64,000 nucleotides of DNA from Hylemonella sp. (GTDB lineage: Bacteria; Pseudomonadota; Gammaproteobacteria; Burkholderiales; Burkholderiaceae_C): contig NZ_JAPZSV010000001.1 in NCBI RefSeq assembly GCF_027532185.1, positions 1 through 64,000 on the forward strand, given 5' to 3'. Below, in pieces: positions 25,085-33,819 of this stretch. A program made the translations under genes and the position numbers. Numbering within the stretch: position 1 is the first letter of the stretch; each line of letters begins with the position of its first letter. The notes under the pieces are model-generated. The model was given only the letters and a program-made list of their open reading frames with translations. It had not been told where the DNA came from and did no database searches.

Positions 25085-25101
25085 ATGCAGTTTCTGTGCC
25101 A
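25085..25101 (-). promoter_or_regulatory. Sigma-54 promoter of glnA
   Basis: On the minus strand the sequence is TGGCACAGAAACTGCAT. It has the -24 GG and -12 GC elements with the required 10 bp between them and matches TGGCAC-N5-TTGCA at all but one conserved base. The start of transcription should be near 25075, giving a leader of about 39 nt. Confidence 0.78.
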
Positions 25102-25202
25102 ATCCGGCGCATGCCGGTCGCGAAGGAATCGGGTATTTTGCCTTGAGTTTCTGCCCTTAGCGTCTCCTCTGGATGCACCAGACCCGAAACATTTGCAGCA
25201 CA

Positions 25203-25243
25203 TGATTCATATTGGTGCATTTAATATGCACCAATATGGTAAT
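25203..25243. promoter_or_regulatory. NtrC-like enhancer sites and 31-bp palindrome
   Basis: Two sites resemble the NtrC consensus TGCACCA-N3-TGGTGCA. 25203-25219 has a perfect right half (TGGTGCA), and 25227-25243 has a perfect left half (TGCACCA) followed by ATA and TGGT. Together they form a perfect palindrome at 25208-25238, with 13-bp arms and a TTAAT centre. Further GCACCA half sites lie at 25174-25180 and 25255-25260. The distance of 100-150 bp from the sigma-54 promoter fits an enhancer. Confidence 0.6.
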
Positions 25244-26077
25244 TCAGGTATTTCGCACCAATTCAGGGCCTAACTTGGTGCCGAGTTCCTTCAAGCCAGC
25301 CAGCAGCGCGGCGTAGGCCGCAGGAACCCGGGCGGCCTCGCCTTTCACGCCAAGCTCGATGTGGCGGCCGTGCTGGGGGTGGTCGACACTGGGCAGGCTG
25401 AAGACCTTGACCCCGGCGTGCCGGGCCTCGATCGTCTCCATCAGAGGCGTCAGCACGGCCTCCATGGCGCCATAGACGATGACCGACTGCTCACGCCAAG
25501 CCTGGCGATGGAACAGATGGGCATAGTGCGTGTCCAGCACCCATTCGATCATGGGCCAGGCCATGACGGGGAAGCCCGGCAAGAAGTGCACCGCGCCACG
25601 TCCCCCCGGCGAAGCACAGCTGAAGCCCGGAATCTTGTTGTAGGGATTGGGAACGATGTGGGCCCCCACCGGGAACATGCCCATATTGAGCCGGTGCACG
25701 TTGTCCGCACGGTCGGGCTCGTAAGGCACGCCCTGTTCGCGCGCCACATCCTGCATGCGTTCCCGGATCAACGCCTCGGCCTGCGGGTGCAGGGCCAGCG
25801 GCACGCCCAGCGCACGCCCCGCGCACTGGCGGGTATGGTCGTCGGGCGTGGCGCCGATGCCGCCGCAGGAGAACACCACGTCACCCGAGTTCAGGGCACG
25901 CTGCAGCGCGGCCGTGATGCGCTGCGGATCGTCGCCCACGTAGTCCGCATAGGCCAGCTGCAGGCCGCGCGCAGACAGCAACTCGATCACCTTGGGCAGG
26001 TGCTTGTCGGCCCGCTTGCCCGAAAGGATCTCGTCTCCGATGATGATCAGCCCGAAGGCGGTCTGGGCGTCAGGCAT
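25244..26077 (-). CDS. CinA-like molybdopterin-binding domain protein
   Basis: The 277-residue protein has a MoCF_biosynth domain at about residues 5-175, with IIIGDEILSGKRADKHL and SCGGIGATPDDHTRQ. The C-terminal half matches the longer members of the competence/damage-inducible CinA N-terminal type. It lacks the nicotinamide-nucleotide amidase domain of full CinA. The reaction is not known; a nucleotide-pyrophosphatase role has been shown for some relatives. The chosen ATG at 26077 overlaps the end of the CysZ-like gene by 8 bp. Confidence 0.78.
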   Translation of the reverse strand: MPDAQTAFGLIIIGDEILSGKRADKHLPKVIELLSARGLQLAYADYVGDDPQRITAALQRALNSGDVVFSCGGIGATPDDHTRQCAGRALGVPLALHPQAEALIRERMQDVAREQGVPYEPDRADNVHRLNMGMFPVGAHIVPNPYNKIPGFSCASPGGRGAVHFLPGFPVMAWPMIEWVLDTHYAHLFHRQAWREQSVIVYGAMEAVLTPLMETIEARHAGVKVFSLPSVDHPQHGRHIELGVKGEAARVPAAYAALLAGLKELGTKLGPELVRNT

Positions 26078-26930
26078 GGGGCGGCGCACTGACATCGGCT
26101 TCGGGCTCGGGCAGGACACGCACCGGCGCGGCAAGAGGCTCCTGGCGCAGCGCCGCCAGCGCCGCCAGCCCGTAGTGCGTGAACCAGAGTGATGCGAAGA
26201 TGAAGACGAAGGTGTAGATCCAGATGGCCAGCGGCACGAGCAGCGGCGCCAGCACCACGGCCATGGCCCCTACGGCCCAGATCAAGCCCGGAGCCGCGCC
26301 CATGTAACCGGCGACCACGCCGATCGCCAGCAGCGGGTAGCGGTGGCGCTGCATGAGCTGCTCGCGCTCGGCACGGCTCGCATGCTGGGCCAGGGAGTCG
26401 TAGACCATCACACGCGAGGTGAGCCAGCCCCAAATCAGCGGCGGCAGCACGATCACCAGCGGCGGAATCAGCCACAGCGGCAAGGTCAGCACCAGGGCCA
26501 GCAAGGCCAGCAGGGCGGAGCCCAGGCTCTGCCCCACACTGCCCAGGAAACTGCCGCCCTGGGCTTCAGCCAGCTGGGGGAAGCGGCGCGCCGCCACCCG
26601 CTTGACGACCGCGGGCGTCACCAGCCAGGCGACGGCCAGCAAGGACAGCAGGATGACCAGCGGCAGCACCAGCATGATGAGTAGCAGGGGATCGAGCACG
26701 GTGCGCAGATGCCCCAGGGACACGCCCTCGAGCCAGCGGTACAGGCTGTCCAGTAGCGCCCAGTCGCTGAGCCAGCTGCGCAGGCCGACCAGGGCATCGT
26801 CCCAGAACAGCCAGAACAGCGCCCCGGTCAGGGACACCACCAGCATCAGCGGCAGCAGGGACAACAGGATCACGCGCGGCTGCAGGCAGTAGGCCAGCGC
26901 GCGCCAGAAGGAATCGAGAAGGAGGCCCAT
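26070..26930 (-). CDS. EI24/CysZ-like membrane protein
   Basis: The 286-residue protein has four to six long hydrophobic segments (about 20-45, 68-100, 135-180 and 205-255) and the GLLLDSFWRALAYCL start of the EI24 family. E. coli CysZ of this family is a sulfate uptake protein, but many members are not linked to sulfur. ATG at 26942 is an alternative start giving four more residues. It is translationally coupled to the CinA-like gene. Confidence 0.72.
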   Translation of the reverse strand: MGLLLDSFWRALAYCLQPRVILLSLLPLMLVVSLTGALFWLFWDDALVGLRSWLSDWALLDSLYRWLEGVSLGHLRTVLDPLLLIMLVLPLVILLSLLAVAWLVTPAVVKRVAARRFPQLAEAQGGSFLGSVGQSLGSALLALLALVLTLPLWLIPPLVIVLPPLIWGWLTSRVMVYDSLAQHASRAEREQLMQRHRYPLLAIGVVAGYMGAAPGLIWAVGAMAVVLAPLLVPLAIWIYTFVFIFASLWFTHYGLAALAALRQEPLAAPVRVLPEPEADVSAPPHA

Positions 26931-26968
26931 ACCGGCAAGCATACCGCGGGACGCCGCGGGAGGATGTG

Positions 26969-27922
26969 TCAGGCCCGGCCTACCAGACGCTTGAACCCCA
27001 GCCACTGCTGGGCCCAGAAACCGCGCCCGTAGTCACGCCCGTGCTCCACTTGGTCGCGGATGCCGGTCGGGTCGTAACGCTGTTCGAAGTTGGCGCTGCC
27101 GAACAGCATGTCCCACCAGGGCAGCAGCACGCCGAAGTTACAGCCTCCAAGCTTCATGCCCGGCGTCTCATGCCCGATGCCGATGCTGTGATGGCGCCGG
27201 TGAAAGCGCGGGCTGACCCACAGCCGCTCGCCCCAGCGCCCGAACCACAGCCGCAGATTGGCATGTTGGAAGCTTTCGCTGAGCTGGGTGATGGCCACGA
27301 TGGCCACGAACTGCCCCGGGGCAACACCGATGAGCTGGGCCAGGGTCACAAGCAGCAGATCGCGGATCAGGTCGTCGAGCAGGTGGTTGCGGTTGTCGCT
27401 CCACATCGTCATCTGGCGCTGCGAATGGTGCAGCGCATGCAAGCGCCACCACCATTCGAAGCTGTGCTGTCCGCGATGCAGCCAGTAGTCGAAGAAATCC
27501 ATGACCACCAGGTAGAGCAGCAGGCTCACCAGGGGGAGATCGGTGACCCCGGGCCAGAGGTGATCCAGATGGAAGGTGGGCAGTCCCAGCACGCGCAGCT
27601 GGCCAATCAGGTCGTCGAGCAGCGGCATGAGGGTGAAGAACAGCACCAGCCGGACCAGGCCCAGGCGGTGGATCAGGGTGTAGATCACGTCGACACGGAT
27701 GGCGGCCCGGTCGCGCACGGGCTCCACCGGCCGCCAGCGCTGCAGCGGCGCGATGATGGCCAGCATCACCAGCAACTGCAGCAACCCGACCAGCAGCCAG
27801 CCCGTGCCGCTGTGCGCATCCTCCAGACGGTTGCCCAGCCCCAGGGCAAACACCAGCGGCTGCACCAGCGTCTCGAACAGCCACTGGTGCACCGCATCAA
27901 AAGCGTTGACGAACAGGTCCAT
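26969..27922 (-). CDS. Sterol desaturase family (fatty acid hydroxylase) membrane protein
   Basis: The 317-residue protein has about five membrane helices and the di-iron histidine clusters of the family: HRGQHSFEW (about 148), LHALHHS (about 163) and HRRHHS (about 245). Members hydroxylate or desaturate lipids with oxygen. The substrate is unknown; betaproteobacteria seldom make sterols, so a lipid or hopanoid-like target is more likely. The start is 7 bp after the deacetylase stop, which suggests an operon. Confidence 0.82.
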   Translation of the reverse strand: MDLFVNAFDAVHQWLFETLVQPLVFALGLGNRLEDAHSGTGWLLVGLLQLLVMLAIIAPLQRWRPVEPVRDRAAIRVDVIYTLIHRLGLVRLVLFFTLMPLLDDLIGQLRVLGLPTFHLDHLWPGVTDLPLVSLLLYLVVMDFFDYWLHRGQHSFEWWWRLHALHHSQRQMTMWSDNRNHLLDDLIRDLLLVTLAQLIGVAPGQFVAIVAITQLSESFQHANLRLWFGRWGERLWVSPRFHRRHHSIGIGHETPGMKLGGCNFGVLLPWWDMLFGSANFEQRYDPTGIRDQVEHGRDYGRGFWAQQWLGFKRLVGRA

Positions 27923-27928
27923 GCGCGA

Positions 27929-28738
27929 TTATTTCCCGATGCCGCCGCGCTGCGTGATCCAGGCCCGGTAGTCGGGGTGTTCGCGCAGTGTGCGGAAACA
28001 GAAGCCCCGCGCCTTCAGGCCCTGGATCAGCGGCTCTAGCACGGCTGGTGCCCAGGGGTCCTGACGCGACCAGATCCCCAGATGCGCCATGAGCACGTCG
28101 CCCGGCCGGATGTCTCGCAGCGCTTTCCTGAGCAAGGCTTCGTTGGGGTAGGTCTCGCTGGACAGCTCATCGCCCAGAAAACCCGCCGGCGCCCAGCCTA
28201 CATGCTGGTAGCCACAGGCGCGGGCCGCAGCCAGCAGGGCTGGCGACGTCTTGCCGCCGGGGGCCCGGTACAGGGGCAGCGGGGTGCGGCCCGTCAGCTC
28301 CCGCAGGCGCTCACCGGCTGCGTTGATCTCGGCGCAGTACTGGGCCGCCGTCCAGATGCGATCACGCCCGGCCTGGGGCCCTGCCGAAGCCCGCACACGG
28401 AACTTCATGCTGCCGTCCGCCTGCGGCAGATCGGCACGCCAGTAGACGTGGTCCAGCGTGTGGGAGGCGAACTCATGCCCCTCAGTGGCCCGTGCGCGCC
28501 ACCAGGGCGCCCAGTGCGCGCCCAGGCTGCCATCGCCGACCCGGGTGCGCTCGTCGGCGGCGAAGAAGGTCACACGCACCTCCTCGCGGCGCAGCACCTC
28601 GGCCACCAGATCGGCCACGCCCATGTGGCCCGTGTCGAAGGTCAGGTAGACCGGCTTGGCACAGTCCTGCGCCCGCAGCGTTCCCCCGACCAGGGCCAGG
28701 GTCAGCAGGACCAGACCGAATCTACTGGCGTGGCGCAT
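27929..28738 (-). CDS. Exported polysaccharide deacetylase (NodB fold)
   Basis: The 269-residue protein has a signal peptide (to about LRAQ) and a NodB homology domain. Motif 1 is YLTFDTGH, where the usual second aspartate (TFDDG) is threonine. Motif 2 is SHTLDH, supplying the two metal histidines. Motif 3 is LYRAPGG. The canonical base should be the first aspartate of motif 1. It probably removes acetyl groups from a cell-surface glycan. Its start overlaps the end of the YVTN gene by 17 bp. Confidence 0.8.
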   Translation of the reverse strand: MRHASRFGLVLLTLALVGGTLRAQDCAKPVYLTFDTGHMGVADLVAEVLRREEVRVTFFAADERTRVGDGSLGAHWAPWWRARATEGHEFASHTLDHVYWRADLPQADGSMKFRVRASAGPQAGRDRIWTAAQYCAEINAAGERLRELTGRTPLPLYRAPGGKTSPALLAAARACGYQHVGWAPAGFLGDELSSETYPNEALLRKALRDIRPGDVLMAHLGIWSRQDPWAPAVLEPLIQGLKARGFCFRTLREHPDYRAWITQRGGIGK

Positions 28739-29705
28739 GGTCCAGCGTCCAGACCCCGTGCGGGGATTTGCCCACGCGTACCTGGCGCACGACCTGGCGC
28801 GTGGTGGTGTCGATCACGCTGAGCCGCTGTGCCCAACGGGACGTGAGCAGGATGTAGCGACCATCCGCCGTGAGGTCCATGCAGTCCGGCCCGCCCGGGC
28901 CGGGGTACTGGTCCACGACGGTCATGGCCTTGAAGTCGATCTTGCTGATGGTGTTGGCCACCCGGTTGCTGACCAGCACATGCTGCCGATCACCCACCGC
29001 ACGAAAGGCATGGGCTCCCTTGCCTGTGGGGATGAGCTGCACCGAAGCCGGCACCGGCATGGCCAGATCGAACACCTCCACGCTGTCGCCACCGGTCAGT
29101 CCGACCAGCAGGAATCGGTCGTCCGGCGTACCGAAGACATCGGCCGGCATGGGGCCGGTCTTGACGCGCCAGAGCTGGCGCTGCGAGGCCAGATCGAAGG
29201 CCACGAGCTCGTCGCTGTCCTGCATGGTCACGAAGGCGGTCGTGCTCTTGCTGTCGATCCAGATGTGGCTGGGCGTACGGCTCGTGGGGATGCGCTTGAC
29301 CAGCGTCAGATCCTGGCCGTTCCAGCGGTAGATGTCGACGTGGTTGAGCCGGTTGGCCGCGGTCACGAACCACTGCATGTCGGGCGAGAAGCGCAGGTGG
29401 TAGGGGTCCAGGATGCCGCGCACCGTGCGTTGCACCTCGGCCGTGCGCGGGTCGACAAAGGTCAGGCTGTCACTGAAGGCGTTGGCGATGATCAGCGACT
29501 TCTCGTCCGGCGTCAGGTAGAGGTGGTGCGGCTCCTTGCCGGTGTGAAAGCGCTTGATCTCCTTCCAGCTCACCGGGTCGATCACGCTGACGTCGGCGTC
29601 CTTGGAGTTGAGCACGAAGACCGGCGCCGGCTGCGCCTGGGCATGGGCCCCGGCGGCCATCAGGGCCAGCAACACGAGGCAGACGCGGAACAGGGACAGG
29701 CGCAT
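28722..29705 (-). CDS. Exported YVTN-type beta-propeller protein
   Basis: The 327-residue protein has signal peptide MRLSLFRVCLVLLALMAAGAHA. The rest is made of about seven propeller blades of the YVTN kind (VSVIDPVSWKEIKRF, DSLTFVDPRTAEVQRTV, NTISKIDFKAMTVVDQ, LSVIDTTTRQVVRQV). No catalytic motif is visible. Such proteins bind partners or metal in the periplasm. The downstream deacetylase gene overlaps it by 17 bp, so the two are made together. Confidence 0.78.
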   Translation of the reverse strand: MRLSLFRVCLVLLALMAAGAHAQAQPAPVFVLNSKDADVSVIDPVSWKEIKRFHTGKEPHHLYLTPDEKSLIIANAFSDSLTFVDPRTAEVQRTVRGILDPYHLRFSPDMQWFVTAANRLNHVDIYRWNGQDLTLVKRIPTSRTPSHIWIDSKSTTAFVTMQDSDELVAFDLASQRQLWRVKTGPMPADVFGTPDDRFLLVGLTGGDSVEVFDLAMPVPASVQLIPTGKGAHAFRAVGDRQHVLVSNRVANTISKIDFKAMTVVDQYPGPGGPDCMDLTADGRYILLTSRWAQRLSVIDTTTRQVVRQVRVGKSPHGVWTLDHAPRQ

Positions 29706-29793
29706 GAAGAGCGATAAGTAAGGAAGCAGCTAGTGTAGCGGCCACCCGCAGTCCAACAGACGCCTCGATTTGCGCCAGCGCAAAGACCAGGGC

Positions 29794-30534
29794 TCAGACA
29801 CCCAGCAGGGCCAGATCCTGCGCCTGCAGCCAGCGCCACTGGCCCACGGCCAGATCCGGCGGCAGCTTCAGCCCACCGATCTGTGAGCGATGCAAGGCCT
29901 CGACCCGATTGCCCGCCGCAGCCACCATGCGCTTGACCTGGTGGTACTTGCCGCCGGTCAACGTCAGCCGCAGGTGCAGGGGGTCGGCAAGCTCGCAGGC
30001 GGCCGCCCGCACCGGACGCGGATCGTCGTCGAGCACCACGCCCGCCAGTAACTTGGCGCACAGACTGGTATCGGCCGGATGCTTGAGCGTGACTTCGTAG
30101 ACCTTGGGCACATCATGCTTGGGTGAGGCCAGACGATGGATGAGCTGCCCGTCGTCGGTGAGCAGCAGCAGCCCAGTGGTGTCCTGGTCCAGACGGCCGA
30201 CGGCCTGCACGCCCTGCACGGCGCCTTTGTTCGGCCGCTGGCGCAAGGGCGCCGGCAACAGGGTGTAGACGCTGGGCCAGGCCGAGGGCTTCTGCGAACA
30301 CTCGATGCCAGCCGGCTTGTGCAGCATGATGCACGCGCGCACGTGGCATACCCAGTCCAGTCCCTGCACACGCAGACGCAGCCCTTCAGGCTCGAACTCG
30401 GTGCCGGCATCGACGCAAGGCTGCCACTCACCGGTGGCCGCAGAGCGAACCAGCACATGCCCCTGCTGGATCAGCCCGGCACAGACCCGGCGTGTGCCAA
30501 ATCCCTGGGCAAAAAGAATGTCCTGTAGCTGCAT
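29794..30534 (-). CDS. rsuA: RsuA-type pseudouridine synthase
   Basis: The 246-residue protein has an N-terminal S4-like part (LQDILFAQGFGTRR...) and a catalytic domain. GRLDQDTTGLLLLTDDGQLIHRL carries the catalytic aspartate, and the block GKYHQVKRMVAAAGNRV follows. The architecture and length fit the enzyme that modifies U516 of 16S rRNA. RluE/RluF-like specificity cannot be excluded. ATG at 30534 is chosen because the S4 part begins immediately after it. Confidence 0.82.
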   Translation of the reverse strand: MQLQDILFAQGFGTRRVCAGLIQQGHVLVRSAATGEWQPCVDAGTEFEPEGLRLRVQGLDWVCHVRACIMLHKPAGIECSQKPSAWPSVYTLLPAPLRQRPNKGAVQGVQAVGRLDQDTTGLLLLTDDGQLIHRLASPKHDVPKVYEVTLKHPADTSLCAKLLAGVVLDDDPRPVRAAACELADPLHLRLTLTGGKYHQVKRMVAAAGNRVEALHRSQIGGLKLPPDLAVGQWRWLQAQDLALLGV

Positions 30535-30743
30535 GGTGTGTTGTTCTTGTTCAGCCTTGTCCAAGACGGCCTCCCATGAATATGGGGGAAGCGTGGCGGA
30601 TCAGCCGCTTGAAACGGCAATCAGGCAGGTTTTCCGTGCAAAAGTTCATCCACAAGCCCCTTCGCTCTGCTCCAACTTCACCGTTTTTGTTCACTATTGA
30701 GGCCGAGAACCTTACACTTTTTACAAACAACAAAGTGCTACTT

Positions 30744-31481
30744 ATGAACGGGTACGCAGGGTGGATGATAGTCGCAGGCCTCATGGTCGTGAGTGGCGCA
30801 CTCGGTGCGTACGGCTACGCCATGCACCTGAAAAAGCAGGACATGGCCAAGCGGCGCATCCCGCGCAAATGGCCGTTGGCTGTGCGTGCCATGGTCAACA
30901 GCCGCGAGAAACTGGTCTGGCGCTGGATGATGCGCGCCTTCTCAGACCACCATGTCATGATCAAGCTGCCCGTGACGCGCTTCACCATGCCGCAGGTGAA
31001 AGAGGAAGGACAGCACTGGTTCCAGATCCTGAGCGGCGTTTACTGCACTTACACCGTCTGCAATGCCGACGGCCACGTGATCGGTTGCGTGGACGTGCCA
31101 GGCCCGCAAGGCCTATCTCTGAGCAACCAGACCCTCAAACACACCCTGCTGTCGCAATGCAATATCCGCTACTGGGTGGTCGACCCCGATCACCTGCCCA
31201 GCCTGAGCACCATCCGCGCTGCCTTCCTGGGTGAACAGGCCGTCCTCAAGGAGGAACTGGAGCGGGTACGCACCGAGACCGAATTCAACCAGACCCGCGC
31301 CAACCTCAAGGCCGCGCTCTCACGCCAGCGCAACGCACAACCCAGCGACTTCGCCCGTCTGGACGCCCTGCTCTCGGCCGATCCGCACAGCCACGAAGCC
31401 TACGAAAGCCACCTCTCCACGTCCTGGAAGCACGATTCCTTCGTGGCGCCGCTGGACAGCCGCTCCGGCGAGCTGCGCTGA
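30744..31481 (+). CDS. DUF2726-like protein with N-terminal membrane anchor
   Basis: The 245-residue protein has one membrane helix (about 5-27). The domain at about 45-180 contains a block resembling DUF2726 (HVIGCVDVPGPQGL...LKHTLLSQCNIRYWVVD). That fold is PD-(D/E)XK-like, but the usual acidic-lysine pair is not clearly present here. A coiled coil (about 170-200) and a hydrophilic tail follow. A nuclease role is not supported. About 210 bp separate it from the divergent rsuA. Confidence 0.5.
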   Translation: MNGYAGWMIVAGLMVVSGALGAYGYAMHLKKQDMAKRRIPRKWPLAVRAMVNSREKLVWRWMMRAFSDHHVMIKLPVTRFTMPQVKEEGQHWFQILSGVYCTYTVCNADGHVIGCVDVPGPQGLSLSNQTLKHTLLSQCNIRYWVVDPDHLPSLSTIRAAFLGEQAVLKEELERVRTETEFNQTRANLKAALSRQRNAQPSDFARLDALLSADPHSHEAYESHLSTSWKHDSFVAPLDSRSGELR

Positions 31482-31493
31482 GCCGCGGCCAGA

Positions 31494-31523
31494 AAAAACC
31501 CGGCTCTCGCAGGCCGGGTTTTT
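31494..31523. terminator. Bidirectional terminator
   Basis: An 11-bp stem AAAAACCCGGC / GCCGGGTTTTT has an 8-nt loop and runs of A and T on either side. It lies between the convergent DUF2726-like gene and the TonB receptor gene. Confidence 0.85.
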
Positions 31524-31545
31524 CTTGTGTCCAATAGAGCGTTGC

Positions 31546-33681
31546 TCAGAACTTGTAGTTGGCCGTCAGGAGCACATTGCGGCGGGCGCCGTAACCGCAG
31601 TCTTGTCCGACGCCACGGCACCAGGAGACATATTCTTCATCCTCCAGATTCTGGATGTTCAGACGGAAGGCCCAGGGACCGGTGGTGTAGCCCACCATGG
31701 CGTCATAGAGCGTGACAGATGGGACCACGGGACGGCCACTGGCACCGGTGACATCGCCGAGATAGCGCCCGCCCAGCCCCACACGCCAGCCTGCGGCCAG
31801 ATAGTACTGCCCCCAGAGCGAGGCTGTCTCTTCGGCTACAGAGCTCAGGCGGGTCCGGGTCGCATCGTTGATGGCACTCATACGGCTGTAGTTGCCCAGC
31901 AGCTCCAGGGCCTTGATGCGGTGCTTGGCCTCGACTTCCCAGCCCTTGATGACCGAACCAACTTGCTCCAGGCCGCCCGGCGTCGAACCTGCCTGCACCC
32001 GGTTCTTCTGCTCAATGTCGAAGGCCGCCGCCGCCACTGATGTCTTGCCGGAGGGCGCAAGGTACTTCACACCCACCTCGTTCTGCGTACCGGTGGTCGG
32101 CTTGAGATAGCCACCGAGACCATCCGAAGTGGTGCTGGGCACGAAGGCCTCCGACGTACTGGCATAGGGTGACACCCCATTGGCGAATCGGTACATCACA
32201 CCCAGCTGGCCGGTCGTTGCCGTGTTCCTGGCTACAACGGGCGAGGAACCGATCAACTGATTCGTGGCGCTGTCCCGGCGCAGCGCCGCAGACACCACCC
32301 AGGCATTCCATTCCATGTGATCGGTCACGTACACACCGCTCTGGATGAGCTTGCTGTGCGGCCGGTTATCTGTGCCGGGTACCGTCGTCGGATCCACCGT
32401 GCCGTATACCGGGTTGTAGATGTTGATCGCAGCAAAGTCCTGGCTGATGTAGTTGTACTCGCGCCAGAGTGCGTTCTGGTAGTCCCAACCCACCGCGACC
32501 TGATGACGGGTCGAACCGATGCGCAGATCGCCATCAAGCCGCATGTCTGAGGCCCAGACATAGGTGTCGCGATCTGCCGCATGTATTGTCCGGGTGATAT
32601 TGCCGCTGGCATCCGGAACCTGCCCCACCTTGGTGTAAATCTCACGCGTCACGCTGGACGAATGGGTCTTACGCAGGTTGGCCTTGGCCTTCCAGTTGTC
32701 ATTCAGACGCTGATCCACCAGCAGGGACAGCTCATCTTTGCGGGTGTCATAGCGGTCCCAGCCGGGCTCGCCCGCAAAGCGGTTGCTCGGTATATAGCCC
32801 AGCGAACCGGGGAACAGCGTGCCCGCGGAGGGCAGGAACTGGGAGGAGACTTTGCTGTCGTTCTCTTGGTGGACATAAAGTACCGTGACGCTGGTGTCCG
32901 CGTTGGGTCGCCACGTCAAAGAGGGCATCAGTACCCGGGCGTCATCATTCACGTAATCGACCTGTGTATCGCTGTCGCGGACCAGCGCCACCAGGCGATA
33001 GAGCAGTGTGCCGTCTTCGTTGGCAGGCCCCGTCATGTCCAAGCCAACCTGCTTGCGGCTGTGCGAGCCCAGTTGCACTTCGACCTCGCGTGACGGCGTG
33101 CTCTGAGGCAGCTTGCTCACAGCATTGATGATCCCCCCGAGTTCTGCCTGCCCATAGAGCGCCGATGACGGTCCTTTGAGCACTTCCACACGGTCCAGGG
33201 TGTACATCTCCGGCCGTACGTTGTTGTAGAAGCCGTAGATGCCGCGCAGCCCATCGACATAGGCCGACGGCGTGAGTCCGCGTATGGCTGCCCAGTCCCC
33301 GCGCGTGTCAAAGCCATAGCGCCCGGCATAGACACCGGCGCTGTACAGCAGGGCGCTCTCCACGCTCGTGGCACCGGTTTCAGCAGCCTGCTTGGCGTCG
33401 ATCACGCTCATGGAATACGGCGTGTCCTGGATACTGGCCCGGCTTTTCCCGACCGATGCCCGGCGTGACTGTGTCAAGAAGCTGTCTGCGGCATCAGGCG
33501 TTGCGTTGACTTTGACCTCTGGCAGGGTGGCCGCAGTGGCCCCGCCCTGCTCAATGGCGCCCGCTTGGGCCTGAACATGGGCCGCACAGAGGACTTGGCC
33601 GGCGATCAGGGAGGCGCAGGTGAAACGGGCTGCCCGGGCGATGACGTGCGGACGTGCAGCAAATGCGGAACGGGATGTCAT
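31546..33681 (-). CDS. TonB-dependent siderophore receptor
   Basis: This 711-residue outer-membrane protein has a signal peptide (to about HVQAQ). The plug domain (about 65-200) has RRASVGKSRASIQDTPYSMSVID and LDRVEVLKGPSSALYGQAELGGIIN. The 22-strand barrel ends in NYKF. The plug motifs are those of the FhuA/FpvA-like hydroxamate or mixed siderophore group, but the ligand is unknown. A Fur-box-like site overlaps the upstream region, so expression should rise under iron limitation. No siderophore synthesis genes are nearby, so it probably takes up siderophores made by others. Confidence 0.9.
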   Translation of the reverse strand: MTSRSAFAARPHVIARAARFTCASLIAGQVLCAAHVQAQAGAIEQGGATAATLPEVKVNATPDAADSFLTQSRRASVGKSRASIQDTPYSMSVIDAKQAAETGATSVESALLYSAGVYAGRYGFDTRGDWAAIRGLTPSAYVDGLRGIYGFYNNVRPEMYTLDRVEVLKGPSSALYGQAELGGIINAVSKLPQSTPSREVEVQLGSHSRKQVGLDMTGPANEDGTLLYRLVALVRDSDTQVDYVNDDARVLMPSLTWRPNADTSVTVLYVHQENDSKVSSQFLPSAGTLFPGSLGYIPSNRFAGEPGWDRYDTRKDELSLLVDQRLNDNWKAKANLRKTHSSSVTREIYTKVGQVPDASGNITRTIHAADRDTYVWASDMRLDGDLRIGSTRHQVAVGWDYQNALWREYNYISQDFAAINIYNPVYGTVDPTTVPGTDNRPHSKLIQSGVYVTDHMEWNAWVVSAALRRDSATNQLIGSSPVVARNTATTGQLGVMYRFANGVSPYASTSEAFVPSTTSDGLGGYLKPTTGTQNEVGVKYLAPSGKTSVAAAAFDIEQKNRVQAGSTPGGLEQVGSVIKGWEVEAKHRIKALELLGNYSRMSAINDATRTRLSSVAEETASLWGQYYLAAGWRVGLGGRYLGDVTGASGRPVVPSVTLYDAMVGYTTGPWAFRLNIQNLEDEEYVSWCRGVGQDCGYGARRNVLLTANYKF

Positions 33682-33700
33682 GGATGATTTCTCTATATTA

Positions 33701-33719
33701 AATAGGAATCATTATTATA
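33701..33719 (-). promoter_or_regulatory. Fur-box-like operator
   Basis: On the minus strand the sequence is AATAATGATTCCTATT. It resembles the Fur consensus GATAATGATAATCATTATC, with the first half conserved and the second degenerate. It lies 20-38 bp before the receptor start, in an AT-rich promoter region. Confidence 0.6.
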
Positions 33720-33785
33720 TAGATTTGTAAACATACTTTCGACATCGCTCCTGCAGATCAAGCGCGGGATAAGCGCGGACATGAA

Positions 33786-33813
33786 AAAACCCGGCTGTTG
33801 CCAGCCGGGTTTT
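33786..33813 (-). terminator. Terminator of ssrA
   Basis: A 12-bp stem AAAACCCGGCTG / CAGCCGGGTTTT with a 4-nt loop lies 7 bp beyond the CCA end of tmRNA. It is followed on the minus strand by a run of T. Confidence 0.85.
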
Positions 33814-33819
33814 GATGGA

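Noticed and set aside
25075-25089. Plus-strand sigma-54-like sequence TGGCACATGAATGC
   Set aside because: GG and GC are 9 rather than 10 bp apart, and it points away from glnA. The minus-strand match next to it is better.
25208-25238. The palindrome upstream of glnA as a terminator
   Set aside because: It is AT-rich with no T run, and its halves match NtrC-type sites, so an operator reading fits better.
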